Part shown: positions 1 to 10,200 of the stretch, one piece after another
Numbering within the stretch: the stretch's first letter is position 1
Layout: every line of letters begins with the position of its first letter
Assembly (NCBI GenBank): GCA_016946835.1
Contig: JACVTC010000179.1
Coordinates: 103,501-167,500 of the forward strand
Source: Neocallimastix lanati (nom. inval.)
Taxonomy: Eukaryota; Neocallimastigomycota; Neocallimastigomycetes; Neocallimastigales; Neocallimastigaceae
Direction of reading: 5' to 3'
Length of the DNA: 64,000 bases
The notes under the pieces: generated by a model
Told to the model about the DNA's origin: nothing
Database searches by the model: none
The model's input: the letters and a program-made list of their open reading frames with translations, nothing else
Position numbers and translations under genes: made by a program

Positions 1-849
1 ATTGAATATTAATATATTTTCGTAATGCTTATTATTTTTGTATTGATTAATGGTATTTCTTGAAATTTTACTATATAAATTAATTATATAATAATTCCAG
101 AATATATTTTTGAAATATTGTTGTTTATAATTTATTTTTATTTTCTTTAATTTTGCTTTTTGTTTATCATTTGAATTATTTTTATTCATTATTGCATGTT
201 CTTTGGAATTAATTTTAGTTTTGTTAATTTGATTTATTTTTGCGTTTGTATTTCCATTATATTTATTAGCACCTTCTTTATTTAATGATAAATTATTTTT
301 GTTTTCTGTGTTGATACTGTTTTGATTAATTTTGATATTTTCTTTAGGTTCTTCTTTTTCCTTATTTTCTTCTTTAAAGTATATTTTATTAAATATTTCT
401 TCTGAATACAGAGTAATGGGAGGCGCAATTTGGACATAGTTCACTTCTTCTTTATTTAATATTTGTTTAAAAGATAAATAATCTTCATCGTCTATGAGTA
501 GTTTATTTTCTTTTTGAGTAGAAGCACTAAGTATTACATCATAGGAGTGGTCGGCTTCATCTACGATCCAAAATGTTTCTTTAATTTTTAATGAATTATT
601 TAAATTCTTAAATGTTATTTCCAGATTAATTTTACTATCTGTTTTATTTATATATTTATTATTTAAATTATAATATATAATATCTTTTTTTATTATTTTA
701 TCTCTATACATTAGATTTTCAATAAATTTTTTTGTTACTATGTTATTATTATTTATTCTATCTACATATACTTTTGCAAGATGTTTATTTATTACACCAT
801 ATACAGGTGGTATATAACTACTAGTTCTAATAAAATTTATTTCGATCAT
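1..849 (-). CDS. Retropepsin-like ORF of Element 0 (partial, 3' end outside window)
   Basis: The frame starts at an ATG (849-847) and runs 283 codons without a stop to the window edge. Residues 15-45 (GVINKHLAKVYVDRI, then NNNNIVTKKFIENL) line up with the protease region of the gypsy elements in this window (GVLGKLLIDSC, then NLSIVTKQYFDKL). Residues 98-112 (TFWIVDEADHSYDVILS) match their second strand block (DFRIIEKEDSFYDMLI). This supports a retropepsin fold. The catalytic D-S/T-G is replaced by D-R-I: the Asp is kept, but Ser/Thr and Gly are lost. After residue 150 the protein is low-complexity, rich in Lys, Asn and Glu. No gag or zinc knuckle precedes it. It may be a decayed pol start, a non-autonomous element's only ORF, or a non-catalytic protein reusing the fold. 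The family assignment is by eye. Confidence 0.6.
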   Translation of the reverse strand, partial: MIEINFIRTSSYIPPVYGVINKHLAKVYVDRINNNNIVTKKFIENLMYRDKIIKKDIIYYNLNNKYINKTDSKINLEITFKNLNNSLKIKETFWIVDEADHSYDVILSASTQKENKLLIDDEDYLSFKQILNKEEVNYVQIAPPITLYSEEIFNKIYFKEENKEKEEPKENIKINQNSINTENKNNLSLNKEGANKYNGNTNAKINQINKTKINSKEHAIMNKNNSNDKQKAKLKKIKINYKQQYFKNIFWNYYIINLYSKISRNTINQYKNNKHYENILIFN

Positions 850-1169
850 TTTTTTTTTTTGTTATTTTTTTTTTTTAATTATTATTATTTGTTTTTATTT
901 ATTTATTTATTTGAATTCATTTTATTTCATTAATTTAATTATACTATTATATTTAATTTATACTTATTAATTTATTTATATATTACTATATTTTTTTTTT
1001 TTTATTTTTGTTATTCTATGATTAGATAAAATTAATATAAAAATGACTTTATAGATTATGCTATTTTTATATTATTTTAAAAATTTAATAACAAAATTAT
1101 GGGAATTTAAGGGATTAAATAAAAATTTTATAAAATTTAAAAAAAAATTTTTATACTTCCCTCCGGGAT
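850..1169 (-). other. Leader of Element 0, AT-rich, no gene
   Basis: This lies between the primer-binding site and the ORF start. It is almost pure A/T with T runs at 849-885 and 990-1005. I see no conserved structure and no counterpart of the hairpin arrays found in Elements I and V. Confidence 0.5.
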
Positions 1170-1187
1170 TTAAGAGATTCTCCACCA
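1170..1187 (-). promoter_or_regulatory. Primer-binding site of Element 0
   Basis: On the minus strand the sequence after the LTR begins TGGTGGAGAATCTC. It shares the first nine bases with the primer-binding sites of Elements I, IV and V and then diverges. TGG pairs with the CCA end of a tRNA. The exact tRNA cannot be named from here. Confidence 0.65.
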
Positions 1188-1189
1188 TT

Positions 1190-1749
1190 TGATATTTTAT
1201 GGTTTATATCTTAATTCTGAATAGGCTCAGAAAGTGACATAACCAATATCAATAATTAAATTTAGAAAAAGTTGTTTTTGTGATTAAGATTTTAAAAATA
1301 TGTTTTATTAATATATATTTTATTTATTTTAAAAATTATTTTATATACATCTTTTAATTTTATTATTTAAATTATTATTTTAATTATTTAATATTATTAT
1401 TAATATTTAGTTTTTGATTAAAATGAGTAAAAACTATATAAAAACCTGATTATTAAAATAAATAAAATTAAGAACTATTTATATTAATTTAGTAAATTAT
1501 ACATTTTAAAATTTGTTTACATGTTATAAGTATTTACAATTAATAATATTTTAAAAATTATTATTTCTGTTTATTGTTTATTTTATTTTTTTATTATTAA
1601 AATATTATTTAATATATTTTTATTTTTATTAATTTATTAATTGTTTATTATTAAACATTATAAAATTTGTACCGTGATATTAATTATATATATATATATT
1701 TTTTTTAATATAATATGAAATTTATATTTATAAATTTCATTATTTATCA
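1190..1749 (-). repeat. LTR-H, 5' LTR of Element 0
   Basis: This 560-bp LTR starts TGATAAAT and ends ATATCA on the minus strand, with a TGATA/TATCA terminal inverted repeat. The primer-binding site follows after two bases, so it is a 5' LTR. The outer flank TTTG (1750-1753) is the first of the repeated 4-bp spacers. Only one copy is in the window, so internal limits cannot be cross-checked. Confidence 0.65.
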
Positions 1750-1755
1750 TTTGTG

Positions 1756-2767
1756 TGTAATAGCTATACTAAAACTAAAAATCAATTAATATAACTATTA
1801 TCTATAATTTTAATATTATTTTTACATAATATTAAAATTGAGAAAATAAAAATTAAAAAAATAAAAATTATACTTAATCATACAGAATATAACAAACAAT
1901 AACCAAGCAACGGCAGAATAGTAGTTGAAAATATTCTTTAAAAAAAAAAAAAAAACCTTTTATGATTAATAACAGTTTTTTTTGATATATAAAAAAATTT
2001 ATTTTATTTGTTATTATTTATTATATTTTCTTAAAATAATAACTCTTGATTTCTCAAAGAGAATTCAAGAGTCCTATTTATATTTTTTAAAAAATTAATC
2101 GGTTAAATAAATTTGTTTTCTAATCTTAACAAAAAATCTATTTAGGAAAAGATTAGAAGAAAAACCTAAATAGTTTTTCGATCAATATTCTAATCATATT
2201 GATCATCGTATAATTAAAGAAAACCTATTTGTTAGGAAAAACATTAATTACCGATTTTCTAATTAGTTATAAAATATTAAATATTGATAGGATAGGAATT
2301 AATGAAAAAAAAAAGATTTTTTTTTTTTTTTTTTTTTTTCATTTAAAAAATAAAGATTAAATAATGTGATAGATTAGATACATTTATAGTTTATAATACA
2401 TTATAAAATACATAATTCATTTTAATTAAAATAACTAATATTTTTATGGTAAAATATTAAATACAAATTTACATAATTTTTTGTAAAAATTCTATTTAAA
2501 TGAATAATAATAATAAGTAAATAAATTTTATATTATTTATATAAATGTATAAAATTATAATATATAAATAAATTTAGATCAATATATGAAAATATAACTA
2601 TTAAATAAATTTATAAGTTAAAATCAATGAATATATTAATTATTATTTAAATAAATATTTTTTTAAAAATAATTATTATTTTATAAATAATTATAAATTA
2701 TTAATTATTTTTCATTAATTATAAGAAATATTAATTATTCATTATTGAATAATTATGATTTCTTACA
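1756..2767 (-). repeat. LTR-D copy 1 (palindrome-rich single LTR)
   Basis: It has TGTAA...TTACA ends and a 5-bp target duplication TTGTG (1751-1755 and 2768-2772). Removing it leaves LTR-H, TTTG and LTR-G exactly joined, so it inserted into an LTR/LTR junction. It is homologous to the copies at 25,638, 39,432 and 50,008. A TATA-like element and a CTCTTGA/TCAAGAG hairpin near 2042-2072 read on the minus strand. An A run and a T run interrupt it around 2310-2340. Confidence 0.75.
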
Positions 2768-2770
2768 TTG

Positions 2771-3256
2771 TGATACGTGACCACTATAAAAATGGTATTT
2801 AGGTAGATTCTTTAGGTTAAAGAAATACTTAAATATTATTGGTCAATAATAATTTTATAATAATATATATAATTTTATAACAATATATAATTTTATAATA
2901 ATAATTATTAAACGGAGAATTCTTTTATTTATAAGTTTATACTTATTATAAATTAATTCACATAAATAGCTATTTTTATATTTTATTTTAGTATAGTTAA
3001 AAGAGATATTATATATATTTGAGATAATTAATTATAATATTTATATAAAAGAGTAATAATAATAATAATTGATGTAATAATTAATAATTAATAATAAATA
3101 AAGAGAACATTAAAAAGATATATTTATTACTTTATTTTGTATTATTGTATGTGTTATTTCTATTTAATATTAGAATATATTATTTTGTCATAATTCCTTA
3201 TTGTCATTGCCCATAAATAAATATTAATTTAGATACATAAATAAAATATCGTATCA
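2771..3256. repeat. LTR-G copy 1
   Basis: A 486-bp unit with TGATACG...CGTATCA inverted ends. It is nearly identical to the next two units and is separated from unit 2 by TTTG (3257-3260). A TATAAAA lies 17 bases from the start. It is best read as a solo LTR, although the three units together look like a simple tandem repeat of about 489 bp. Confidence 0.75.
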
Positions 3257-3260
3257 TTTG

Positions 3261-3744
3261 TGATACGTGACCACTATAAAAATGGTATTTAGGTAGATTC
3301 TTTAGGTTAAAGAAATACTTAAATATTATTGGTCAATAATAATTTTATAATAATATATATAATTTTATAACAATATATAATTTTATAATAATAATTATTA
3401 AACGGAGAATTCTTTTATTTATAAGTATATACTTATGATAAATTAATTCACATAAATAGCTATTTTTATATTTTATTTTAGTATAGTTAAAAAGAGATAT
3501 TATGTATATTTGAGATAATTAATTATAATATTTATGTAAGAGAGTAGTAATAATAATTGATGTAATAATTAATAATTAATAATAAATAAAGAGTACATTA
3601 AAAAGATATATTTATTACATTATTTTGTATTATTGTATGTGTTATTTCTATTTAATATTAGAATATATTATTTTGTTATAATTCCTTATTGTCATTGCCC
3701 ATAAATAAATATTAATTTAGATACATAAATAAAATATCGTATCA
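3261..3744. repeat. LTR-G copy 2
   Basis: A 484-bp second unit with TGATACG...CGTATCA ends, flanked by TTTG on both sides (3257-3260 and 3745-3748). It differs from unit 1 by a few substitutions and one-base indels. Confidence 0.75.
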
Positions 3745-3748
3745 TTTG

Positions 3749-3989
3749 TGATACGTGACCACTATAAAAATGGTATTTAGGTAGATTCTTTAGGTTAAAG
3801 AAATACTTAAATATTATTGGTCAATAATAATTTTATAATAATATATATAATTTTATAACAATATATAATTTTATAATAATAATTATTAAACGGAGAATTC
3901 TTTTATTTATAATTTATACTTATGATAAATTAATTCACATAAATAGCTATTTTATATTTTATTTTAGTAAAGTTAAAAAGAGATATTAT
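3749..3989. repeat. LTR-G copy 3, left part (interrupted by Element I)
   Basis: The unit begins with the same TGATACGTGACC start and stops at the Element I insertion point. Its right part resumes at 12,020. Together they restore a full unit once the TTAT target duplication is counted. Confidence 0.8.
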
Positions 3990-4787
3990 TGATAAGAATG
4001 TACTAAATAATGCATTCTTAATTAAATCTACGATTTATTTCTAATACATTATGTGTACATTATTATTTTTGTACTTTAATAAATTTTTAAATCCAAAGAT
4101 CAAAAATTAAATCAAAAATTATATTAAACTTTATATTTTTATATTAAATCTTATATTAATAGTAATATTTTTATATATTTAAAACTTATACTAGCAATAT
4201 TAATAATAAATCTTATTTTTTTATTTTTATATTAATAATGAAAATTTGTATTAATAATATTTTTATATATTGATGATTAAAAATTTATATATTATAATTT
4301 AACTTTTATTATAAAATTTTATATCGAAATGTTTTATTTTATATTGAAAAATATTTTATTTTATTAAAAACCTTTATATTAGAATAGTATTTTTATTTTT
4401 ATTTGAATATTTTAACAAATTGTAATAAAAATTATAGCCAATTAAATAAATTCTTATTAGTAATATTTTAGATAGATTATAAAAAAAAAAAAAAAATGTT
4501 TTATTAATATTATAAATGTATTTTATTTATATTGTTATAATTAAATTTTATATAATTGATTATAAAACTCAATTTAAATTTAATAGTTTTTATAAAAAAA
4601 AAAAATAAATAAAATGTAATTTAGTGGCAAGAACAACTTTTATGCTTTGAAAAAAGTATAAATAATTGTAAATTTTGCTACTAATTTTTAAATATCATCA
4701 AATAAATTTATAAATAAAAATAATAAATAAATAAATAAAATTTGTATTTCTTACTTTATTTTTATTTAATTCTCTAAAACCTTAACA
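3990..4787 (+). repeat. LTR-A, 5' LTR of Element I
   Basis: 798 bp, starting TGATAAGAATG and ending CTTAACA. A TATA box (TATAAATA, 4657-4664) marks the likely transcription start region. It is nearly identical to the 3' LTR at 11,219 and to the 5' LTR of Element V at 41,898. Confidence 0.85.
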
Positions 4788-4793
4788 TTTATA

Positions 4794-4811
4794 TGGTGGA
4801 GATATCGGGGA
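4794..4811 (+). promoter_or_regulatory. Primer-binding site of Element I
   Basis: TGGTGGAGATATCGGGGA begins six bases after the LTR end. It is identical in Element V and has one difference in Element IV. It would pair with a tRNA 3' end reading TCTCCACCA. The tRNA is not identified. Confidence 0.7.
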
Positions 4812-5480
4812 ATTAAATAGAAATAATAGTAAATAACATAGATTTTTTTTAATTTTTTTTTTATTCTATATTGATAAACAAGTAAGTCGTTAATCCTTTG
4901 ATTAACCTATGGCGCTTGTTTGATATATATATAAAAAAAAAAAAATTTTTTTTAAATAAGTAAAATTAAGATTCTAAAAAAAAGATTGTAAATTATAACA
5001 AGGAGCGGATAGAGCTCATATACAGTGTATTTCCAGAAAACAACAAAATATCTATTATTCATAGTAGGTTATTGGATAATAGTTATTTTAGGAATTAATT
5101 GGAAAGTAGACGAAGGTATTTGGTTACCGACCCGGTAATAATAGTTCAGCCTTCAACGTTTCAACACACGAAGGTGCGGGTACTTTCCAAGCACTGGCGA
5201 ATAAGGAGCTTATGTCACCGAAGGCGTAAGATTGTTTTTTTTTATATTTTTTTTATTTTTCTTTGTGCTAGTTATAAGGCACTTTATTATATAAAGTATC
5301 AGACTTTGGCTAACTTTGCCATTTAAATTTTTTTTATTTTTTTTTTCTTTATTACTGGTACTTTATTTGTTATATAATTCCTGTAATAGAATCTTAATTT
5401 ACTTTGAAAATATTGTGTTTTTAGTTAATTTTTATTAGTTAATAAAAATATTATTGAATACTTTTAAAATTTTTTTTATT

Positions 5481-5650
5481 CCGTACATAGATTATCGGAT
5501 TAAGTTTATCCTACATAGTAATTGGGCTAGTGGGCTCTGAACTGCTATATTTTATATTGAATATAGTAATCGTGGCACACGCGTGGCATGACACCATTAG
5601 GTAAGCTGCACGTCAGACAGTGTGTACTATCAGATTGTACGACAATAAAG
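5481..5650 (+). ncRNA. Conserved structured leader RNA segment, Element I
   Basis: About 170 bases with far more G and C than the surrounding leader. It is shared with Element V (43,394-43,563) and, with many substitutions nearby, Element IV (32,384-32,550). One hairpin, CTATATT/AATATAG around loop TTATATTG, becomes CTATTTT/AAAATAG in Element IV with the loop unchanged: a compensatory base-pair change. The segment also holds GGCACACGCGTGGCATGACACC-like inverted motifs and an AGGTAAGC that resembles a 5' splice site. Likely roles are packaging, dimerisation, translation or splicing control of the genomic RNA; none is shown. Confidence 0.6.
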
Positions 5651-5807
5651 ATTATTTTTTGTGTTTAATAATTATAATTAATTAATAATTTTATTAGCTA
5701 TAACAATACAATTTTTATCGTTTAAAAAGAAAAATTTTTGAAAGGTGAAAATAATAAATAAAACTTTGCTTCTAAATTTATTACTACAAATATACTAAAT
5801 TACAAAA

Positions 5808-6123
5808 TTCAAGTGGTCGATAAAGATTTCGAGCTTGAAAAATATTCTATTAAGTTGTCGATAAAGATTTCGAACTTAAAATTATTCTATTAAGTTGTCG
5901 ATAAAGATTTCGAACTTAAAATTATTCCATTAAGTTGTCGATAAAGATTTCGAACTTAAAAATTATTCTATTAAGTTGTCGATAAAGATTTCGAACTTAA
6001 AAATTATTCTATTGAGTTGTCGATAAAGATTTAGAACTTAAAAATTATTCTTAATAAAGTAGTCGAAAAGAACCTCGTGCTTTATAATTTCTACTAAGTT
6101 GTCGATAAGGATTTCGAGCTTAT
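5808..6123 (+). repeat. Array of eight leader hairpins, Element I
   Basis: Eight units of about 42 bases each hold a short stem around a core reading GTCGATAAAGATTTCG, separated by AT-rich spacers. Stems vary but stay paired: TTCAAG/CTTGAA in unit 1, TTAAGTT/AACTTAA in units 2-5, TAAAG/CTTTA in unit 7, TAAG/CTTA in unit 8. The core itself can pair through TCGA/TCGA. Element V has only five units, so the array changes in copy number. It ends about 170 bases before the gag ATG. Confidence 0.7.
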
Positions 6124-6296
6124 ATCTACTAAAGAAAGCAAATAAAATTATTATTTTCAAAAGTTACTAAAATATATTGTTTTAAAAATTGATTCGATAT
6201 TAAATTACCTATTAAATTATATTTTTAAAGTTTTATTTCCAAATTTATTCTTATTTAATCACCTCATTAATATACAACAAGAAATATTTAAACAAA

Positions 6297-7202
6297 ATGT
6301 CCAAGGAAACAACTTTGAGCTTTAAAGAATTGAAAAAAGAATTGAGAGATATTGTGAAACTTAGCAAGGACAATTTAGATATTAAGTCCTGGGCTACTGA
6401 ATTAAAACTTTGGATCAAGATACAAGGTATCACAGATCCAGAAACAATATTTAATGCTTGTTTACTTACCAGCTCTGGTGAAGTACAACGCGTTATTGAA
6501 GATTTGGGAGAAGATAGTGATGATGAAAGTGATGATTCATCAGATGAAGAAGAAGAAGATGATGAAGAAGAAAATGTTGATGATGATATTAAATTTCCTT
6601 CCCTTGAAAAAATTATTTCAAGTCTTGAAAATTTTTACGGTATTAAAGAAGACCAAAATTTACTTCTTAAAGAACTTCGTGCAATGCGAATTAAAAGAAA
6701 CGAAAAGATTAAAGACTTTAATGTAAGATACAGAACTTTGTACACTAAACTTGATAAAAAGAGAAGAAAGCGCATTGGTGTACTAGATTATATTGATTCT
6801 ATTCAAAATAATTATGAAGCCTGGAAGAAATTATCCCTTAAAGATGATATAAGTATAGATAAAGCTTTCAAAATTGCCGAGAAAGTAGATAGACTTTCTG
6901 TAAGGAACAATAATACCTATAATATTAATAATTCCCAACATAATCAAAATAATCAAAACAGTACTACTTCAAGACTTTATCCTAAAAGAAGAAACGAAAA
7001 TTTCCAAACAAGTCAAACAAATAATAAACTGAAACCTCAAGATATTATAGAAGAATCAACCCAGAAAATGAGAAATTTATCTGTTAAAACTTGCTTCTTC
7101 TGTAAGGAAGAAGGTCATTACTCATACTATTGTCCTCAATTAAATAAGATTATGGAAAAAAATAAAAAAGAAATATATTCCAAAAAGTCTTTAAACTTCT
7201 AA
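6297..7202 (+). CDS. gag: Gag of Element I
   Basis: 301 residues starting ATG in an ACAAAATG context. It forms the particle shell and binds the element RNA. Residues about 1-70 and 100-210 are a helical capsid-like region (KELKKELRDIVKL..., then NFYGIKEDQNLLLKELRAM). Between them is an acidic run of Asp and Glu at about 76-101, which differs in length from Element V by in-frame loss. Residues 210-250 are Asn/Gln-rich. A CCHC zinc knuckle CFFCKEEGHYSYYC sits near 266-279. The frame ends at TAA 7200-7202, six codons after entering the slippery heptamer region, so a fraction of ribosomes should continue into pol in the -1 frame. The reading frame is undamaged. Confidence 0.9.
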   Translation: MSKETTLSFKELKKELRDIVKLSKDNLDIKSWATELKLWIKIQGITDPETIFNACLLTSSGEVQRVIEDLGEDSDDESDDSSDEEEEDDEEENVDDDIKFPSLEKIISSLENFYGIKEDQNLLLKELRAMRIKRNEKIKDFNVRYRTLYTKLDKKRRKRIGVLDYIDSIQNNYEAWKKLSLKDDISIDKAFKIAEKVDRLSVRNNNTYNINNSQHNQNNQNSTTSRLYPKRRNENFQTSQTNNKLKPQDIIEESTQKMRNLSVKTCFFCKEEGHYSYYCPQLNKIMEKNKKEIYSKKSLNF

Positions 7203-7223
7203 ATGGGAGCAGAAGCACTCCCA
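7190..7223 (+). promoter_or_regulatory. -1 ribosomal frameshift signal, Element I gag/pol
   Basis: The heptamer TTTAAAC (7190-7196) lies in gag phase T TTA AAC. A 7-base spacer contains the gag stop, then a hairpin GGGAG...CTCCC (7204-7223) follows. After a -1 slip the frame is open from 7196 for 63 codons to the first ATG of pol (7385) and on into protease. The same heptamer, spacer length and hairpin occur in Elements III, IV and V. Confidence 0.85.
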
Positions 7224-10200
7224 ATGACAAAAAAATAGCTTCATTAAAAAATTTACAAAAGAATCTAATTACCAAGAATACTCCAATTGATAATAATTCC
7301 TTTAATGAAGAATCTGAAGAATCTGATTTTAGTGACACAACTGAAAGTGAGGATGATATCATTATAAATGCTATAAAAAGAAAAATGAATGATAATAACA
7401 GCGAAAAAGAAGAAAATAATTCCAAGAAAGTACATAAAAGTTTAAAAGATAATCCACGTCCTTTCGCAACTCCTGCTTTAAGAAAGAAGAAAGAAAATGA
7501 GCTACATAATAAACCAAATAAAGTTTATAAAAATCAAATACTTCCTTCAATTTTAACTCAACCAAATATTAATAAAGAAAAACAAAAAGAAAAGGAATTA
7601 AGAAATATGACAAGAGTAAGAGAAAGTAAAGAAGAAAACAACAATTATTCATCAAAAGGAAAGGAAAAAGTTGAATCTGAAGATATACTTGTAATCGATA
7701 ATGAAATAGAAGATCTAGAAATGAATAAAGATAATCAACAAAATAAAACTAATACTTTGGAAAAATTAATTTCAACAAAAACTAAAGAAACTAATAATGA
7801 AAATACTCAGTTAGTAAAAAGGAATATCAAAATGATGAATAATAAAGAACCTTACAATATTATGGATGATTTAAATAATCTTAAATCCAGTATTACGATA
7901 GGTCAACTCTTGAATGCATGTCCTAAAATTCGTTCACAATTAACTCAAGGTTTAAAGTTAGAAAAATCTAAAATAATTGGAACTGTAGACAATGTAATAG
8001 CACGAACTTTATTAGTAAATAACTATGATCATAGCTACATAAGTAAAAGTAATGAAGTAGCCGAAGAAGACTTAGCAATGGTTGATGCAAGTGTTGACGG
8101 AGTACTAGGAAAACTTTTAATTGATTCTTGTAGTAACCTAAGCATCGTTACTAAGCAGTATTTTGATAAATTACCTGGTGAATATGAAACAGTTGGAAAA
8201 AGTCGTGGAAGAATCCAACTAGCAACACAAGATGAAGAATACTCGGAAGGAATTATTGTTCGATTACCAGTAAAAATTAATAATTATGAATTTAATGCGG
8301 ACTTTAGAATTATTGAGAAAGAAGACTCTTTTTATGATATGTTAATAAATTTTAAAACTCAAATCGATCATTGTTTATTTATTCATCCAACCTTAAACAG
8401 TCTATGTAAACTTTTGTCAGAAAGTGAATACGAAGAAATAGCTAAAATAAATAATCAATATTATGATGAAGAAAGTATAATTTGCACTATTAGAAAAGTT
8501 AAAGAAACGAATAATGAAAAGGAAATTATAAAGGAATTAACTCCAATGGAATTTATTGAGAGTGATGAATTTTTAAGTACCTTAAATAAAGATTATAAAG
8601 AACAAATTATTAAAATTCTCAAAGAAATGATTGACATAGTTGCCACTTCAACAGAAGAACTAACTCCTTCTAAACTTTCACCATATAAGATCCGTTTAAA
8701 AGCTAATGCAAAGCCAGTAAAATTAAGAAGTTATAGGTTAACTAAATTAAAATCAGATATCTTAAAAGAAGAACTTACAAAGCTTATTAAGAAAGGATTG
8801 ATAGAACCATCCTGTTCAGAATGGTCATCTCCAGTAATACTTATTCTAAAACACAACGGAAAGTGGCGCTTGTGCATTGACTACCGAAAAGTCAATGATA
8901 TGACAGAAAAAGATTCTTATTCAGTTCCATATATAGATGAAATTTTTGATAGTCTCGGAGGAGCTAAAATATTTACAACTCTTGATTTATTTTCTGGTTT
9001 TCACCAAATCTTAATGGATGAAGAAAGCGTTGAAGTAACCACTTTCACTACTAAGTTTGGAAATTATCAATTTAAGGTTATGCCTTTTGGACTTACTGGA
9101 GCTCGCTCAACCTTCCAAAGAGAAATGAATAAAATTTTATTCCCTTTTATTGGTGAATTTGTTTATGTATTTATTGATGATGTTTTGATCTATTCAAAAA
9201 GTATCGAAGAACATTTAATTCATATTAAACAAGTATTAGAAGTATTTAAAGAAAACAAGTTAAAAATTAATATTGAAAAGTGCCATTTTCTTCAAACTGA
9301 AGTTGATGTATTAGGTCACAAACTTACTACTAAAGGATTAAGTCCCATGGAAAGTAAAATAACAGCTATTAAGAAGTGGGAAGCCCCTTCATCAATGCAT
9401 GAATTAAGATCATTTCTAGGAGCAGTAGGATATTATCGTGACTTTATTCCTAAATATGCTCAAATTACCTCACCTTTATGTAAATTATTGAAAAAGAATA
9501 CTAAATATGAATGGAATAAAGAACAACAAGAAAGCTTTGAACTCCTAAAAGAAAAATTAATCAATGCACCTATCCTAAAATTTCCGTCATTTGACAAACC
9601 TTTTATCATTAGAACTGATGCTTCGTATAATGGAATTGGTTGAGTTCTTTTACAAAAAGAAGAAGAAACCGATAAGGAGCATCCAATACACTTTATAAGT
9701 AGAAGTTTGAAGAAAGCTGAAAAGAATTATGGTATCACAGATTTGGAAGGAACAGCTTTATTCTACTGTATGACTAAATTTAAATCTTATATTGAAGGAA
9801 ATCCATTACCTACAACTATTTACACAGATCATAAACCATTAGTTGGTTTATTTAAGAATAAAGAACCTTTGAGTGCAAGGCAAACAAGATGGTGTCTAAC
9901 CGCTAGTATACTTGGAATTAATATAAAATATGAATCAGGCAAAAAGAATGTGTTAGCTGATGCTCTTTCAAGAATGAAAAGTAAGGAAGAGAGAAAGATA
10001 TTATTAACAAAAATTACTAATGGAAATAATGAAGAATTATTATCTAAAGTTATAAAGGAATTTATTAATGAAAAGTTTACTGTTATTGATGGTGAAGATT
10101 ACTTTATCGACAATGGAAATTATAGAAAATTAATAACGGATGAAAATAAAAAATTTAAATTAATTTTAGAAGCTCATAATATTGGCCACGAAGGATATTA

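Larger units (their letters stand above)
1..1749 (-). mobile_element. Element 0: 5' part of an LTR retroelement leaving the window
   Basis: Read on the minus strand there is a 560-bp LTR (1749 to 1190), a two-base gap, a primer-binding site starting TGGTGGAGA at 1187, about 320 bases of AT-rich leader, and an open frame that starts at 849 and is still open at position 1. This is the normal 5' order of an LTR retroelement. The LTR ends form a TGATA/TATCA inverted repeat. The outer flank is the 4-bp TTTG that also separates the next LTRs. What lies beyond the window edge (RT, integrase or only this ORF) cannot be seen. Confidence 0.75.

Noticed and set aside
4794-4811. Self-priming (Tf1-type) instead of tRNA priming
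   Set aside because: I looked downstream of the LTR TATA box for a sequence complementary to the primer site and found none.
5099-5326. Short frame conserved in the leaders of Elements I and V (also 43,038-43,247)
   Set aside because: It begins at TTG, not ATG; the two copies differ by a 21-base leader deletion, and the shared sequence is explained by copies of the same leader. The C-terminal half is A/T-run translation.
5808-6123. CRISPR array
   Set aside because: Repeats are hairpins with short similar AT spacers within a retrotransposon leader; no unique spacers or cas genes, and the genome is eukaryotic.
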